Positions 1 through 7,870 of a stretch of 64,000 nucleotides of DNA are shown here, piece after piece. Below the pieces are notes generated by a model. That model did no database searches, was not told the origin of the DNA, and saw only the letters and a list, made by a program, of their open reading frames with translations. The first letter of the stretch is position 1. Every line of letters begins with the position of its first letter. A program made the translations under genes and the position numbers. Source of the DNA: Bacteroidia bacterium (GTDB taxonomy: Bacteria; Bacteroidota; Bacteroidia; 2-12-FULL-35-15); assembly GCA_030654175.1 (NCBI GenBank), contig JAURXZ010000049.1, positions 466,334-530,333 of the forward strand. The letters are read 5' to 3'.

Positions 1-427
1 CACCATTTTTATCAATAAAAATCGTATATATTCTATTGTTGCTCAATCCATTTTTAGTCGTGTAATTCTTGAAATGTGTTGAATCTGTTCCATTAGAAGT
101 AAAGGGATCATAAACCGATAAACCATTATTTGTTCCAATCAATATCCTTCCTTTCTTATCTTTTGTAATGCAATAGATCAGATTATCAGCTAAGCCATCC
201 TTATCCGTAAAGTATTCATACGAATTACCATCGAATTTGGTGATTCCTCCGCCATTTGTTCCGAACCACATCACGCCATCATCATCCTGAAAAACAGCGA
301 GTATTTGCGGTTGTGATAACCCGGTTTCAACAGTATAATTAGAGAAGTTATATACTTGTCCCTCAACTTTTGTTAAAAGCGAAAAAAATAGGATAGTTAA
401 AAAAAATCGGTATAAAAAATTTGACAT
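1..427 (-). CDS. Two-component regulator propeller (Reg_prop) protein, N-terminal part
   Basis: The gene runs off the left edge, so only its first 142 or so codons are visible. It starts at an ATG at 427. A hydrophobic signal peptide (about residues 1-23) ends near VEGQ, so the product is exported. Two to three blades of the ligand-sensing propeller seen in Bacteroidota hybrid sensors follow. Each has the Reg_prop pattern of a short Gln/Asp-Asp-Gly turn, then VMWFGTNGGGITKFDG or ILIGTNNGLSVYD, then a Y-F-T-x-K-D/N-GL step. Such propellers usually form the periplasmic half of a histidine kinase, a hybrid two-component sensor, or a membrane-anchored SpoIIE/GGDEF/LytTR protein. The output domain lies outside the window, so the class cannot be decided here. 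Confidence 0.8.
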   Translation of the reverse strand, partial: MSNFLYRFFLTILFFSLLTKVEGQVYNFSNYTVETGLSQPQILAVFQDDDGVMWFGTNGGGITKFDGNSYEYFTDKDGLADNLIYCITKDKKGRILIGTNNGLSVYDPFTSNGTDSTHFKNYTTKNGLSNNRIYTIFIDKNG

Positions 428-618
428 AAAATTCTATAGATAATAAAATAATAGGTTGTGCTATAACTCCTTTCCATTTTCTGGAATTGAGGATCTTGTT
501 TTTGTTTATGTCCACATTTTTGGGAATTAACAAGATTCCTTACCACGATGAAAATAGGAATTGGAAGTATAGGCTAAAGTAATAAAATTATTTATGCAAC
601 AATTTATTTATAAACAAT

Positions 619-647
619 AAAAAAAGGGACATTAAGCCCCTTTTTTT
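619..647 (-). terminator. Rho-independent terminator of the T9SS protein gene
   Basis: A perfect 10-bp stem (619-628 with 638-647) encloses a 9-nt loop. On the minus strand it reads A-tract, GGG, loop, CCC, T-tract. It lies 20 bases after the stop of the leftward gene ending at 667. Confidence 0.8.
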
Positions 648-666
648 ATATTCAAAACTAATTTTA

Positions 667-2430
667 TTATTGTTCTATTATTTTTAAAACGCTTGTTTTA
701 TTTCCTGCACTAAGCTTTACTATGTATACACCAGCAGGGAAATTTAAACTTTTCGCATTAAAATTATAATAATGAATTCCTGATGGCTTTTGTGTATTAT
801 CTATGGTCTTTATTTTCTCACCAAGCAAATTGTATACCTCTAAAAGAACATCACTCTTTTCGGAGAGATTAACTTTTATTACCGTATTGGAAGAATATGG
901 ATTAGGATATGCTCCTAATAAATTATCATTCTTATAATGTTCTTTGATTCCTACAAATTCAGAATTCGGATGGATTGAATCAGTGCCAACCGTAAAATCA
1001 AGAGAATTTACAACTGTGCCACTAATAACAATAATGTCATAGGTGCCTGACATGTGCAAGCCTGGAATATCCACAAACAAATCATAATTAGTAAAAGGAG
1101 CAACCAAAGGAGGTAATTCCTGTAAACTAAAATCACCATTTGCATCAGTTGTTACTTCCTGAACTGCAATACCTCCGGGATTCTTTTTTACTACAATATC
1201 AATCCCAGGAATTGGTTCACCGATCCTTATGCTAAGATCTAAGCCTATATGCCCCTGAATTTCCCCTCCATTAGGATCTGGCGCAGGATGATATTGTAAG
1301 TAAATATCATTTCCTGAAGAATTAGTAGTTGTTATGATCGGAGTGGCATCAAGCCAGTTAGAAGTATCACCATAGTAAGTGGTAAAAACATTGGGATGGG
1401 ATGCTGAATCGGCACGTATTGCAACTCTGTATTCTCCATAAGGAATACTATCAAACAAGTAATTACCGGAGCCATCCAATATAGATCGATCCAAAATATC
1501 GTTTTTGGCAAAATTTGAATTTTCCCTGTAAAGAAGGGCTTCACCATTAGTAGTTGGGGTAGTGCTTCCCGCAGATTCATAAACTGTTCCGGAAATAGAA
1601 CCAAAATCAACAGGTAATGTATACCAGCCATAATTAATGAGGGTGTTACCACTATTTGCATTCAGATACATAAGATAAGACGATCCAAAAGTATTATTTC
1701 TAAGAAAAGAATAATCGATGTAATCGGAAACTAATACAGTCATAAATGTGTTGGAACCTGCCGCAAAAACACTATCAACTGTATGAATTGTTTGCCTGGC
1801 AAGTAAAACATTATTGAAAATAGCACCATTAGGCATTGTTAGTGTGCCATATCCAACACCCTTCATTACTTTAGTTTTTGTTCCTCTTATCTTAATAGGA
1901 ATATTGTTGTATTTTCCATAGGTAACATATCTTGATGTGTCATTTCTTTCCATTCCATAAGTTACCAGTGCAGGTGTCATTAACTCGCTGGGAGTTATTA
2001 TTGCAGTAGTATCATATCCCACCTGATTAGACGTTTGTGCCCTGATATTAAATCCACCCAACATATGGAGACCATCCGCATCTATAATATAATATGAATA
2101 GAGGGAATCTGTTAAATTATTTAAAGGCGATCTTAAATAAGATGCATGGGTAGCAGTGGGGAAATATTGACCAAAAGAAAGGCCATTCACCAAAGTATCC
2201 GGATGAAAGGTCTTAATAGTAAAGGTATCAACACCATTAATAAACTCATTGGAATAGTTCCAAATTTTATTGATCCCGGTATCAGGAACAGTGATGGTAT
2301 TAGGTACTTTGTCCCAAACCTCTTTTATGGATGTTCCTCTTACCGGCAAATAGGTTGCTTCTATTATTGGCGCTTGAGCGAAGGACATAAGAGAGGAACT
2401 TAGAAATAAAATAGTAGCTATTTTTTTCAT
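667..2430 (-). CDS. T9SS type A sorting domain protein with carboxypeptidase-regulatory-like repeats
   Basis: A secreted 587-residue protein. I place the start at the ATG at 2430, because a signal peptide (MKKIATILFLSSSLMSFAQA) begins there. The reading frame stays open upstream to 2481, but a TAnnTTTG promoter core overlaps that extension. The N-terminal 270 residues match nothing I recognise. Two beta-sandwich segments resembling CarboxypepD_reg/SdrD-B folds follow: ISGTVYESAG...DGSGNYLFDSIPYGEYRV and a second ending ANGDFSLQELPP. The last 80 or so residues are a T9SS type A signal (YPNPYSSNTVIKVNLSE ... PAGVYIVKLSAG ... VLKIIEQ). It is probably exported through the type IX translocon and anchored at or released from the surface. 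The function of its N-terminal region is unknown. A strong terminator follows. Confidence 0.88.
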   Translation of the reverse strand: MKKIATILFLSSSLMSFAQAPIIEATYLPVRGTSIKEVWDKVPNTITVPDTGINKIWNYSNEFINGVDTFTIKTFHPDTLVNGLSFGQYFPTATHASYLRSPLNNLTDSLYSYYIIDADGLHMLGGFNIRAQTSNQVGYDTTAIITPSELMTPALVTYGMERNDTSRYVTYGKYNNIPIKIRGTKTKVMKGVGYGTLTMPNGAIFNNVLLARQTIHTVDSVFAAGSNTFMTVLVSDYIDYSFLRNNTFGSSYLMYLNANSGNTLINYGWYTLPVDFGSISGTVYESAGSTTPTTNGEALLYRENSNFAKNDILDRSILDGSGNYLFDSIPYGEYRVAIRADSASHPNVFTTYYGDTSNWLDATPIITTTNSSGNDIYLQYHPAPDPNGGEIQGHIGLDLSIRIGEPIPGIDIVVKKNPGGIAVQEVTTDANGDFSLQELPPLVAPFTNYDLFVDIPGLHMSGTYDIIVISGTVVNSLDFTVGTDSIHPNSEFVGIKEHYKNDNLLGAYPNPYSSNTVIKVNLSEKSDVLLEVYNLLGEKIKTIDNTQKPSGIHYYNFNAKSLNFPAGVYIVKLSAGNKTSVLKIIEQ

Positions 2431-2478
2431 GATAAAGGATTTAAATGAATTTAAACTAATCTCAATGGGATTATTGAA

Positions 2479-2486
2479 CAAAAATA
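2479..2486 (-). promoter_or_regulatory. Promoter core TATTTTTG for the leftward T9SS gene
   Basis: On the minus strand this matches the Bacteroidota -7 consensus TAnnTTTG, 48 bases before the ATG at 2430. No TTTG -33 box sits at the expected distance, so this rests on the core motif alone. It argues against translation starting at 2481. Confidence 0.35.
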
Positions 2487-2634
2487 TAAAATTATTTGTT
2501 AAAATCCACCTTAAAAGATATCAACATTTTTGTTAAAATTGTTATTTAATTATTAAAATTTTAGGAGCTTTTTGGATCAAAATTTTGTAATTTTACACTT
2601 TAATTACAGAATTTTAACCAAAAACAGAATTATA

Positions 2635-4284
2635 ATGAATGAATTTGGAATAAAAGCCAAAAATGCAACCGTAGCAGATTTAGGCTTAAAATACGTATCA
2701 GCTGCTTATTGGAATTTAAATGCAGCCGAACTTGTTGAAGAAACTCTTGTACGAGGTGAAGGGGTATTAACAGATACAGGTGCTATTGCAGTTGATACGG
2801 GTGAATTTACAGGACGTTCACCAAAAGATAAATTTATCGTACTTGATGATAAAACCAAAGATTCAATTTGGTGGGGTGATGTAAATGTTAAGTTTGATGC
2901 CGCAAAATTTGATATACTTTATAACCGCATGTGCGCTTACCTTTCTGGGAAAGAAATATATGTTCGTGATTCTTACGCTTGCGCTGATCCTAAATATCGT
3001 TTAAACATTAGGGTGGTAACTGAAAATCCATGGTCAAATTTATTTGCAAATAATTTATTTTTGCGCCCAACGCATGATGAAATCCTGGATTTTAAACCTG
3101 AATGGACGATCATTTGTGCTCCTGGTTTTATGGCTACACCCGAAATTGACGGGACACGTCAGCATAATTTCACCATTCTGGATATGACCAAAAAAATTAT
3201 TCTAATTGGGGGATCAGGCTATACTGGTGAGATCAAAAAAGGAATTTTCTCTTTATTAAATTATATTTTACCTCACGAAAAAGGGGTTTTATCAATGCAC
3301 TGTTCTGCAAATATTGGTAAAGAAGGTGATACCGCCATTTTCTTTGGCTTATCAGGTACCGGTAAAACTACCCTTTCTGCTGATCCAAACCGTGGATTGA
3401 TAGGTGATGATGAGCATGGCTGGAGCGATAAAGGGGTGTTTAACTTTGAAGGTGGTTGCTACGCTAAATGTGTTGATCTAACGAAGGAAAAAGAACCGCA
3501 AATTTTTAGTGCCGTTAAATTTGGTGCTTTATTAGAAAATGTAGAGTTCTATGAAAATACCTCTACAGTTGATTTTAGCAATATTTCTAAAACAGAAAAT
3601 ACAAGAGTAGGGTATCCGATTCATTATATCGACAATGCTGTGGAACCTTCCGTTGGAAACATTCCTAAAAACATTTTCTTTTTAACATGTGATGCTTATG
3701 GTGTATTACCTCCAATTTCAAAATTAACAACAGAGCAGGCGATGTATCATTTCATTTCCGGTTATACAGCAAAAGTTGCAGGAACAGAAATGGGTATTAC
3801 TGAGCCTCAATTAACCTTCTCTGCTTGCTTTGGAAAAGTGTTTTTACCTTTACATCCAACAAAATATGCTGAACTTTTAGGTAAAAAATTAAAAGAAAAT
3901 AAAGTAACTGTTTGGTTAGTTAATACCGGCTGGTCAGGTGGTGCTTTCGGGGTTGGAAGCCGTATGAAATTGTCATATACAAGGGCAATGATCACCGCTG
4001 CACTTACAGGAGAATTAGAAAACATTAAGTACGAAACATTACCTGTTTTTGGTTTAAATGTACCAACAGAATGTCCGAATGTACCTGCTGAAATTTTGAA
4101 TCCTCGTAATACCTGGAAAAATAAAGAAGCTTTTGATACTACGGCAAACAAATTAGCTTCGTCCTTTATCAAAAACTTTGAACAATACGCAAGTGCTGCA
4201 AACGATGAGATCATGTCTGCTGCTCCTAAAGTAACCGCTCAGCTTAATCCTAAACCAGAAGAAAAGGCAATAGGCGTTAAGTAA
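2635..4284 (+). CDS. pckA: Phosphoenolpyruvate carboxykinase (ATP)
   Basis: Converts oxaloacetate plus ATP to phosphoenolpyruvate, CO2 and ADP, the first committed step of gluconeogenesis in the cytosol. The 549-residue product starts at the ATG at 2635; the frame is open to 2572, but that extension reads through promoter-like AT-rich DNA. The ATP-dependent family is shown by the substrate loop GEFTGRSPKDKF (about 56-67), the kinase-1a P-loop GLSGTGKTTLS (238-248), the kinase-2/metal region LIGDDEHGWSD (about 255-265) and FNFEGGCYAK. The family is usually about 535 residues; the extra length here is an Ala/Pro/Lys-rich C-terminal tail after the conserved core. It stands alone between a divergent gene and a strong terminator. 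With the proline dehydrogenase and secreted peptidases nearby it fits growth on amino acids. Confidence 0.97.
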   Translation: MNEFGIKAKNATVADLGLKYVSAAYWNLNAAELVEETLVRGEGVLTDTGAIAVDTGEFTGRSPKDKFIVLDDKTKDSIWWGDVNVKFDAAKFDILYNRMCAYLSGKEIYVRDSYACADPKYRLNIRVVTENPWSNLFANNLFLRPTHDEILDFKPEWTIICAPGFMATPEIDGTRQHNFTILDMTKKIILIGGSGYTGEIKKGIFSLLNYILPHEKGVLSMHCSANIGKEGDTAIFFGLSGTGKTTLSADPNRGLIGDDEHGWSDKGVFNFEGGCYAKCVDLTKEKEPQIFSAVKFGALLENVEFYENTSTVDFSNISKTENTRVGYPIHYIDNAVEPSVGNIPKNIFFLTCDAYGVLPPISKLTTEQAMYHFISGYTAKVAGTEMGITEPQLTFSACFGKVFLPLHPTKYAELLGKKLKENKVTVWLVNTGWSGGAFGVGSRMKLSYTRAMITAALTGELENIKYETLPVFGLNVPTECPNVPAEILNPRNTWKNKEAFDTTANKLASSFIKNFEQYASAANDEIMSAAPKVTAQLNPKPEEKAIGVK

Positions 4285-4303
4285 TTAATTCTCTTCTAAT
4301 CCA

Positions 4304-4330
4304 CCCTCTCCCTTTCGGGAGAGGGTTTTA
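4304..4330 (+). terminator. Rho-independent terminator of pckA
   Basis: A perfect 9-bp GC-rich stem (CCCTCTCCC at 4304-4312 with GGGAGAGGG at 4317-4325), a TTTC tetraloop and a following T-run, 20 bases after the pckA stop. Confidence 0.92.
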
Positions 4331-4403
4331 TTCTAAAAATAAATATTTTTTTTACCCTGCCAATAGGTTGTTATGAAAATAATAAGGGGCCTTGGAAATT
4401 AAT

Positions 4404-5150
4404 ATGCATTTATTTTACACGCCCGATATACTTCTAATACCAATACCTATAGCCGAAAGAATAGGAGAGGGGTTCTATTATACTTTAGTGGAAGAGGAAA
4501 GCAAACACGCTATCCGTGTTTTGCGATTAACGATTGGCGCCAAAATAATATTAATTGATGGCAATGGCGGTTGGTACGAAGCAGAGATCAGCGATGATAA
4601 TCCCAAACGCTGTACAGTTAAAATTACTCAAACTACATTAGAATTTGGCAAAAGTAAATTCAACCTGCACATTGCCATTGCACCCACCAAAAATATGGAT
4701 CGTTTGGAATGGTTCACTGAAAAGGCGATAGAGGTTGGAATTGCTGAAATTTCAATTATTAACTGCCAAAACAGTGAACGTACTGTTGTAAAAACAGAGC
4801 GCCTGAATAAAGTTGCCATTGCTGCTATCAAACAAAGCCTTAAAGCTTATATGCCAAAAATTAATGAAGTGATCGATTATAAAAAATTCATTGCTTCTGC
4901 CAAAGATTTTACAGGGCAAAAATTCATTGCCCATTGTTACCAGGGAGAAACTAAACCGCATTTAAAAAGTCTTTACCAACATGGGAATGATGTTTTGATT
5001 CTTATTGGCCCGGAAGGTGATTTTTCTATGGATGAAGTAAAATTGGCTCTTGCCAATGGCTTTAAAGAGATCAGTTTAGGAGGTAGTCGATTACGCACAG
5101 AAACTGCCGCCTTGTATGCAAGTACAACAATTAATGTATTGAATGAATAG
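4404..5150 (+). CDS. rsmE: 16S rRNA (uracil1498-N3)-methyltransferase
   Basis: Methylates N3 of U1498 in 16S rRNA of the assembled 30S subunit, using S-adenosylmethionine. The 248-residue product starts at the ATG at 4404, giving the family's usual MHLFYTP opening; a TTG four codons upstream is the alternative. The N-terminal PUA-like domain carries the typical E-x-x-H-A-x-x-V-L-R-L pattern (EESKHAIRVLRL). The C-terminal SPOUT trefoil-knot domain shows the SAM-binding LIGPEGDFS and LGGSRLRTETAALYA motifs. Length and motifs are standard. It sits downstream of the pckA terminator and converges on the DUF6029 gene across a hairpin-rich repeat. Confidence 0.95.
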   Translation: MHLFYTPDILLIPIPIAERIGEGFYYTLVEEESKHAIRVLRLTIGAKIILIDGNGGWYEAEISDDNPKRCTVKITQTTLEFGKSKFNLHIAIAPTKNMDRLEWFTEKAIEVGIAEISIINCQNSERTVVKTERLNKVAIAAIKQSLKAYMPKINEVIDYKKFIASAKDFTGQKFIAHCYQGETKPHLKSLYQHGNDVLILIGPEGDFSMDEVKLALANGFKEISLGGSRLRTETAALYASTTINVLNE

Positions 5151-5231
5151 TGGTTTTCAGATTCTATCCTGAGTTCGATACTTAATTTTGATAGGAAATT
5201 AAAGGACAACAATTCCCTTTCATTGTAGGAT

Positions 5232-5346
5232 GCGCGTTAGGGATTCCTTCGACAAACGCTCAGGATAAATTCCACATAAATCCTTTTCTGTTTAGAAAAG
5301 ATTGAAGTGAAAGCCCGCCCTTTCTTCTTTAAGAAAGGGAACGCCA
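5232..5346. repeat. Dispersed hairpin repeat, copy A
   Basis: Begins with GCGTTAGGGATT and ends with AGAAAGGGAACGCC. It contains two hairpins: CTTTTCT (5283-5289) with AGAAAAG (5294-5300), and CCCTTTCT (5318-5325) with AGAAAGGG (5332-5339). An inverted copy with the same order and near-identical sequence lies at 61491-61580. Copy A has about 25 extra bases after GGGATT, including TTCGACAAACGCTCAGGATA. It fills the junction between convergent rsmE and the DUF6029 gene. Confidence 0.85.
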
Positions 5347-5369
5347 CAATGAAAAACATCACAACCTTC

Positions 5370-7058
5370 TTAAAAACTACTTGTAATACTTAATGTTACC
5401 CCGTTTGAAGCAGGAACCTGCCTGCAGATACCCCCTACACAAAAAATACCAGCACGTTGTTTTCCATAGCTCAATGTAATGCGGTTTGCATTTTTATTGT
5501 AACCTGCCGAAACATTATAGTAATGGGTACGTTTGTCGTAGTTTCCATTTCCATCTTTGTGAGTATTGCCATAATTGTATTGATCTAAAACAGCAACAAA
5601 CCAATTTGAGTTAATGGTATATTCAACTAAAGCGTATGCCCAGTTTTGTTTATCTTGTTTTGTGGCAAGGTGTTGTAACTCCACTCTAATTGCCCGGCTC
5701 GGCTTTATTTTATAGGTCATATCCACCACAGCAATGTGTGAATAAATTGTTACACTACCTGCATCGGATGCGCCTTTCAAAAACTTATTGTTATATTCCT
5801 GATAAGCATAGATCACAGAAATTTTGAATTTTTTTCCGAATTTTTGGTTCACTTCAAAATAACAATCACGTAAAAGAACTTTTTCTCCCATAAAATAGGA
5901 GCTTGCTTTGTAGCCTTGCAAAGTACTATCAGTAGAAGGATTTAAGCGCATGGTATCCAGATCATTTGATCCCGAATAGTTAAAAGTGATGTCTAATTTA
6001 TGCTCGCTTCTTTTTATGATCTTCCAATTCACTTCACTCGAAAACTGGAACTCACCGTTTGGCTGTGAGGCGTATGGATAAAAGCTTAGTAAGTTATAGG
6101 TATGTTGTTTGTTTAATGCAGGTGTATAATTTATCAGTAAATTATTTACCGAAGCTGTTCTGTCGGAACGGAAATTCATATTGTCGGTTCGGCTTGCACT
6201 AAGAGATACAGCAAATCCTTTTTTTGCATAGTTGGCTGCCAGAAAAATAGCTTCTCCAGCTTTGTATACGTAGTTGTTTGCAGCATTCGGGTCATTGATT
6301 TTAGTTGCATATTCACCATTAATTGAAAAATTATTCCTGCTTATTTTAAAACGACCAGCCGATGCACCCACATTTTCGGGTAATACCAAGGTTTGGTCTT
6401 CATCCTTTTGATAACGGCTTACAAAGCTTCCGCCCAATGTTAGTATTAACTTTTTATCAGCGAATTTATTAAAGGTTTCATTCATTTGTATTTCACCATC
6501 AATGCCTCTCACAATACCGGGTCCCTGGGTCATGAAAGAGCGCTGCTTACCAGTAAGCCCGGTTAAGTAAATACCTTTTACAGGCTCATATTTCAAGCGG
6601 ATCCCGTCCAAAGCATTGTCAAAACCAAGGCCACGATCTTCATAACTGCGCAGAATAAAACCGTTGCCAAATTGCTGATAAAAATTACCAACCGTAACTT
6701 CTAACTCATCAGCCTTATAAGTTGCATAACGATAAGGAATAGCATTTCCCTGATATCGGGAGTCAAATCCCTGGCGGGCATTCAAATAACTTTCGTATCG
6801 AATACCTGCAGAAAATTTCCCTTTCGTATAAATGATATTCGCAAAACCATTCATCAGCATTTTTTCGGGGGCAGGATCTGCACCAATTGTAGAATCAGGG
6901 ATATAATATTGTGCGTCAGCTTGAAAATTGCCATGCACTTCTCCAAGGTTTAAATTGCTAAGATTATTTAAGTTTAGTTGAGCAAAAGAAATATTGCTAT
7001 AATTAACAGCTAATAGAAGAGCAGTTACTTTAATGGTTCTGAAGTATATTTTTCTCAC
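5370..7058 (-). CDS. DUF6029-like predicted outer-membrane beta-barrel protein
   Basis: A 562-residue exported protein: signal peptide about 1-26 (ending SFAQ), then a long series of alternating polar/aromatic strands typical of an outer-membrane barrel. It ends with GVTLSITSSF, a C-terminal Phe as in many barrels. The opening region (VHGNFQADAQYYIPDS, then FANIIYTKGKFSAGIRYESY and FGNGFILRSYEDRGLGFDNALDG) resembles the DUF6029 family. I recognise no enzymatic motif. It is the last gene of a leftward group with a TlpA-like thioredoxin and two Trx-headed T9SS proteins, an arrangement I have seen in other Bacteroidota. That context suggests a role linked to the secreted thioredoxin-fold proteins, but its function is not established. 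Confidence 0.72.
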   Translation of the reverse strand: MRKIYFRTIKVTALLLAVNYSNISFAQLNLNNLSNLNLGEVHGNFQADAQYYIPDSTIGADPAPEKMLMNGFANIIYTKGKFSAGIRYESYLNARQGFDSRYQGNAIPYRYATYKADELEVTVGNFYQQFGNGFILRSYEDRGLGFDNALDGIRLKYEPVKGIYLTGLTGKQRSFMTQGPGIVRGIDGEIQMNETFNKFADKKLILTLGGSFVSRYQKDEDQTLVLPENVGASAGRFKISRNNFSINGEYATKINDPNAANNYVYKAGEAIFLAANYAKKGFAVSLSASRTDNMNFRSDRTASVNNLLINYTPALNKQHTYNLLSFYPYASQPNGEFQFSSEVNWKIIKRSEHKLDITFNYSGSNDLDTMRLNPSTDSTLQGYKASSYFMGEKVLLRDCYFEVNQKFGKKFKISVIYAYQEYNNKFLKGASDAGSVTIYSHIAVVDMTYKIKPSRAIRVELQHLATKQDKQNWAYALVEYTINSNWFVAVLDQYNYGNTHKDGNGNYDKRTHYYNVSAGYNKNANRITLSYGKQRAGIFCVGGICRQVPASNGVTLSITSSF

Positions 7059-7068
7059 AATAAATTAA

Positions 7069-7139
7069 TTTGATAGTTTGACAATTTGAAAATTACTTAG
7101 CACATTTTCAAATTAACACATTTGCACATCAGCACATTA
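7069..7139. repeat. Degenerate AT-rich intergenic repeat (AGCACATT type)
   Basis: The stretch holds repeated TTTGA/AATTTGAAAATT and TAGCACATTT, TAACACATTT, CAGCACATTA units in the gap between the TlpA-like gene and the DUF6029 gene. Short repeats of this kind are scattered between genes in many Bacteroidota. No second full copy is seen in this window. Confidence 0.5.
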
Positions 7140-7141
7140 TT

Positions 7142-7648
7142 TTATTCTTTGGTGATTTTTTTTAGTGCTTCGTACAGGTGGTCCTCATCGCCCTCTGCGT
7201 ATGAATTATGCTGCCATACAATTTCACCTTTTCCATTAATAATAAACGTATGAGGAACATTGTTTACGTTCATTGCGCGTTTAAAATCCTGATTTTGATC
7301 AATATATATTTCGTAATCCCAGCCATGGCTTTTTGCATCGGTTCCTACTTTTCCCGAACTGCGTGAATCATCAATAGAAATTGCAATTAGTTTAACACCG
7401 GTTTCTTTTTGCCACTCTTCAAAATTTTCGGAGATGGCATCTAATTCTTTTTTACATGGTTTGCACCAGGTTGCCCAAAAGCTTATTATAATAGGCTTTC
7501 CATCGTTTGTGAATTTTGAAGAGTTTACCGTTTTGCCTTCCACAGTTTTTAGATCAGCGGAAGGTAAAGCTCTTACCTCTGTGTTTTGAGCCTTAGCCGT
7601 GTTTGTGAAAATGCTAAGCGCAAATAGTCCTATAATTATTTTTTTCAT
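7142..7648 (-). CDS. TlpA/ResA-family thiol:disulfide oxidoreductase
   Basis: A 168-residue exported thioredoxin-fold protein. A signal peptide (about 1-20, ending TAKAQ) is followed by an AhpC-TSA/Redoxin fold with the active site WCKPC (Cys62, Cys65) and the cis-proline loop NNVPHTFIING. It contains the extra strand-helix insert typical of TlpA/ResA. The family reduces disulfides on periplasmic substrates, such as apocytochromes or secreted proteins. Here it lies 83 bases upstream of the DUF6029 gene and downstream of two cargo proteins that themselves start with CxxC thioredoxin-like domains. A shared role in envelope thiol chemistry is an inference from position only. A cytochrome-maturation job (ResA type) is the alternative; no cytochrome genes are nearby. 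Confidence 0.9.
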   Translation of the reverse strand: MKKIIIGLFALSIFTNTAKAQNTEVRALPSADLKTVEGKTVNSSKFTNDGKPIIISFWATWCKPCKKELDAISENFEEWQKETGVKLIAISIDDSRSSGKVGTDAKSHGWDYEIYIDQNQDFKRAMNVNNVPHTFIINGKGEIVWQHNSYAEGDEDHLYEALKKITKE

Positions 7649-7664
7649 AAAGTTAAAACAAGAA

Positions 7665-7718
7665 GGTTTAAAAAAATAAATCAGCAGTATGATTTAAAAA
7701 AACTAACCATACTGCTGA
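7665..7718 (-). terminator. Intrinsic terminator downstream of the first Trx-headed T9SS gene
   Basis: An 11-bp perfect stem (7681-7691 with 7708-7718, CAGCAGTATG arm) is followed on the minus strand by a T-rich run (7665-7680). It lies about 150 bases past the stop at 7871 and just before the TlpA-like gene, so the two genes are probably separate transcripts. Confidence 0.7.
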
Positions 7719-7870
7719 ATATCAAAATTACTATTTTATTACTCACATGAACCGGTTAGATTCGCATTATCAGACTTTATAAAGTTAAATTAATAAAATA
7801 ATTGAATTAGGCACTTAGCTTATAATCGTTTTAATGTGAAATTTCATAAACGTTTTAACTAGTATAAAGT

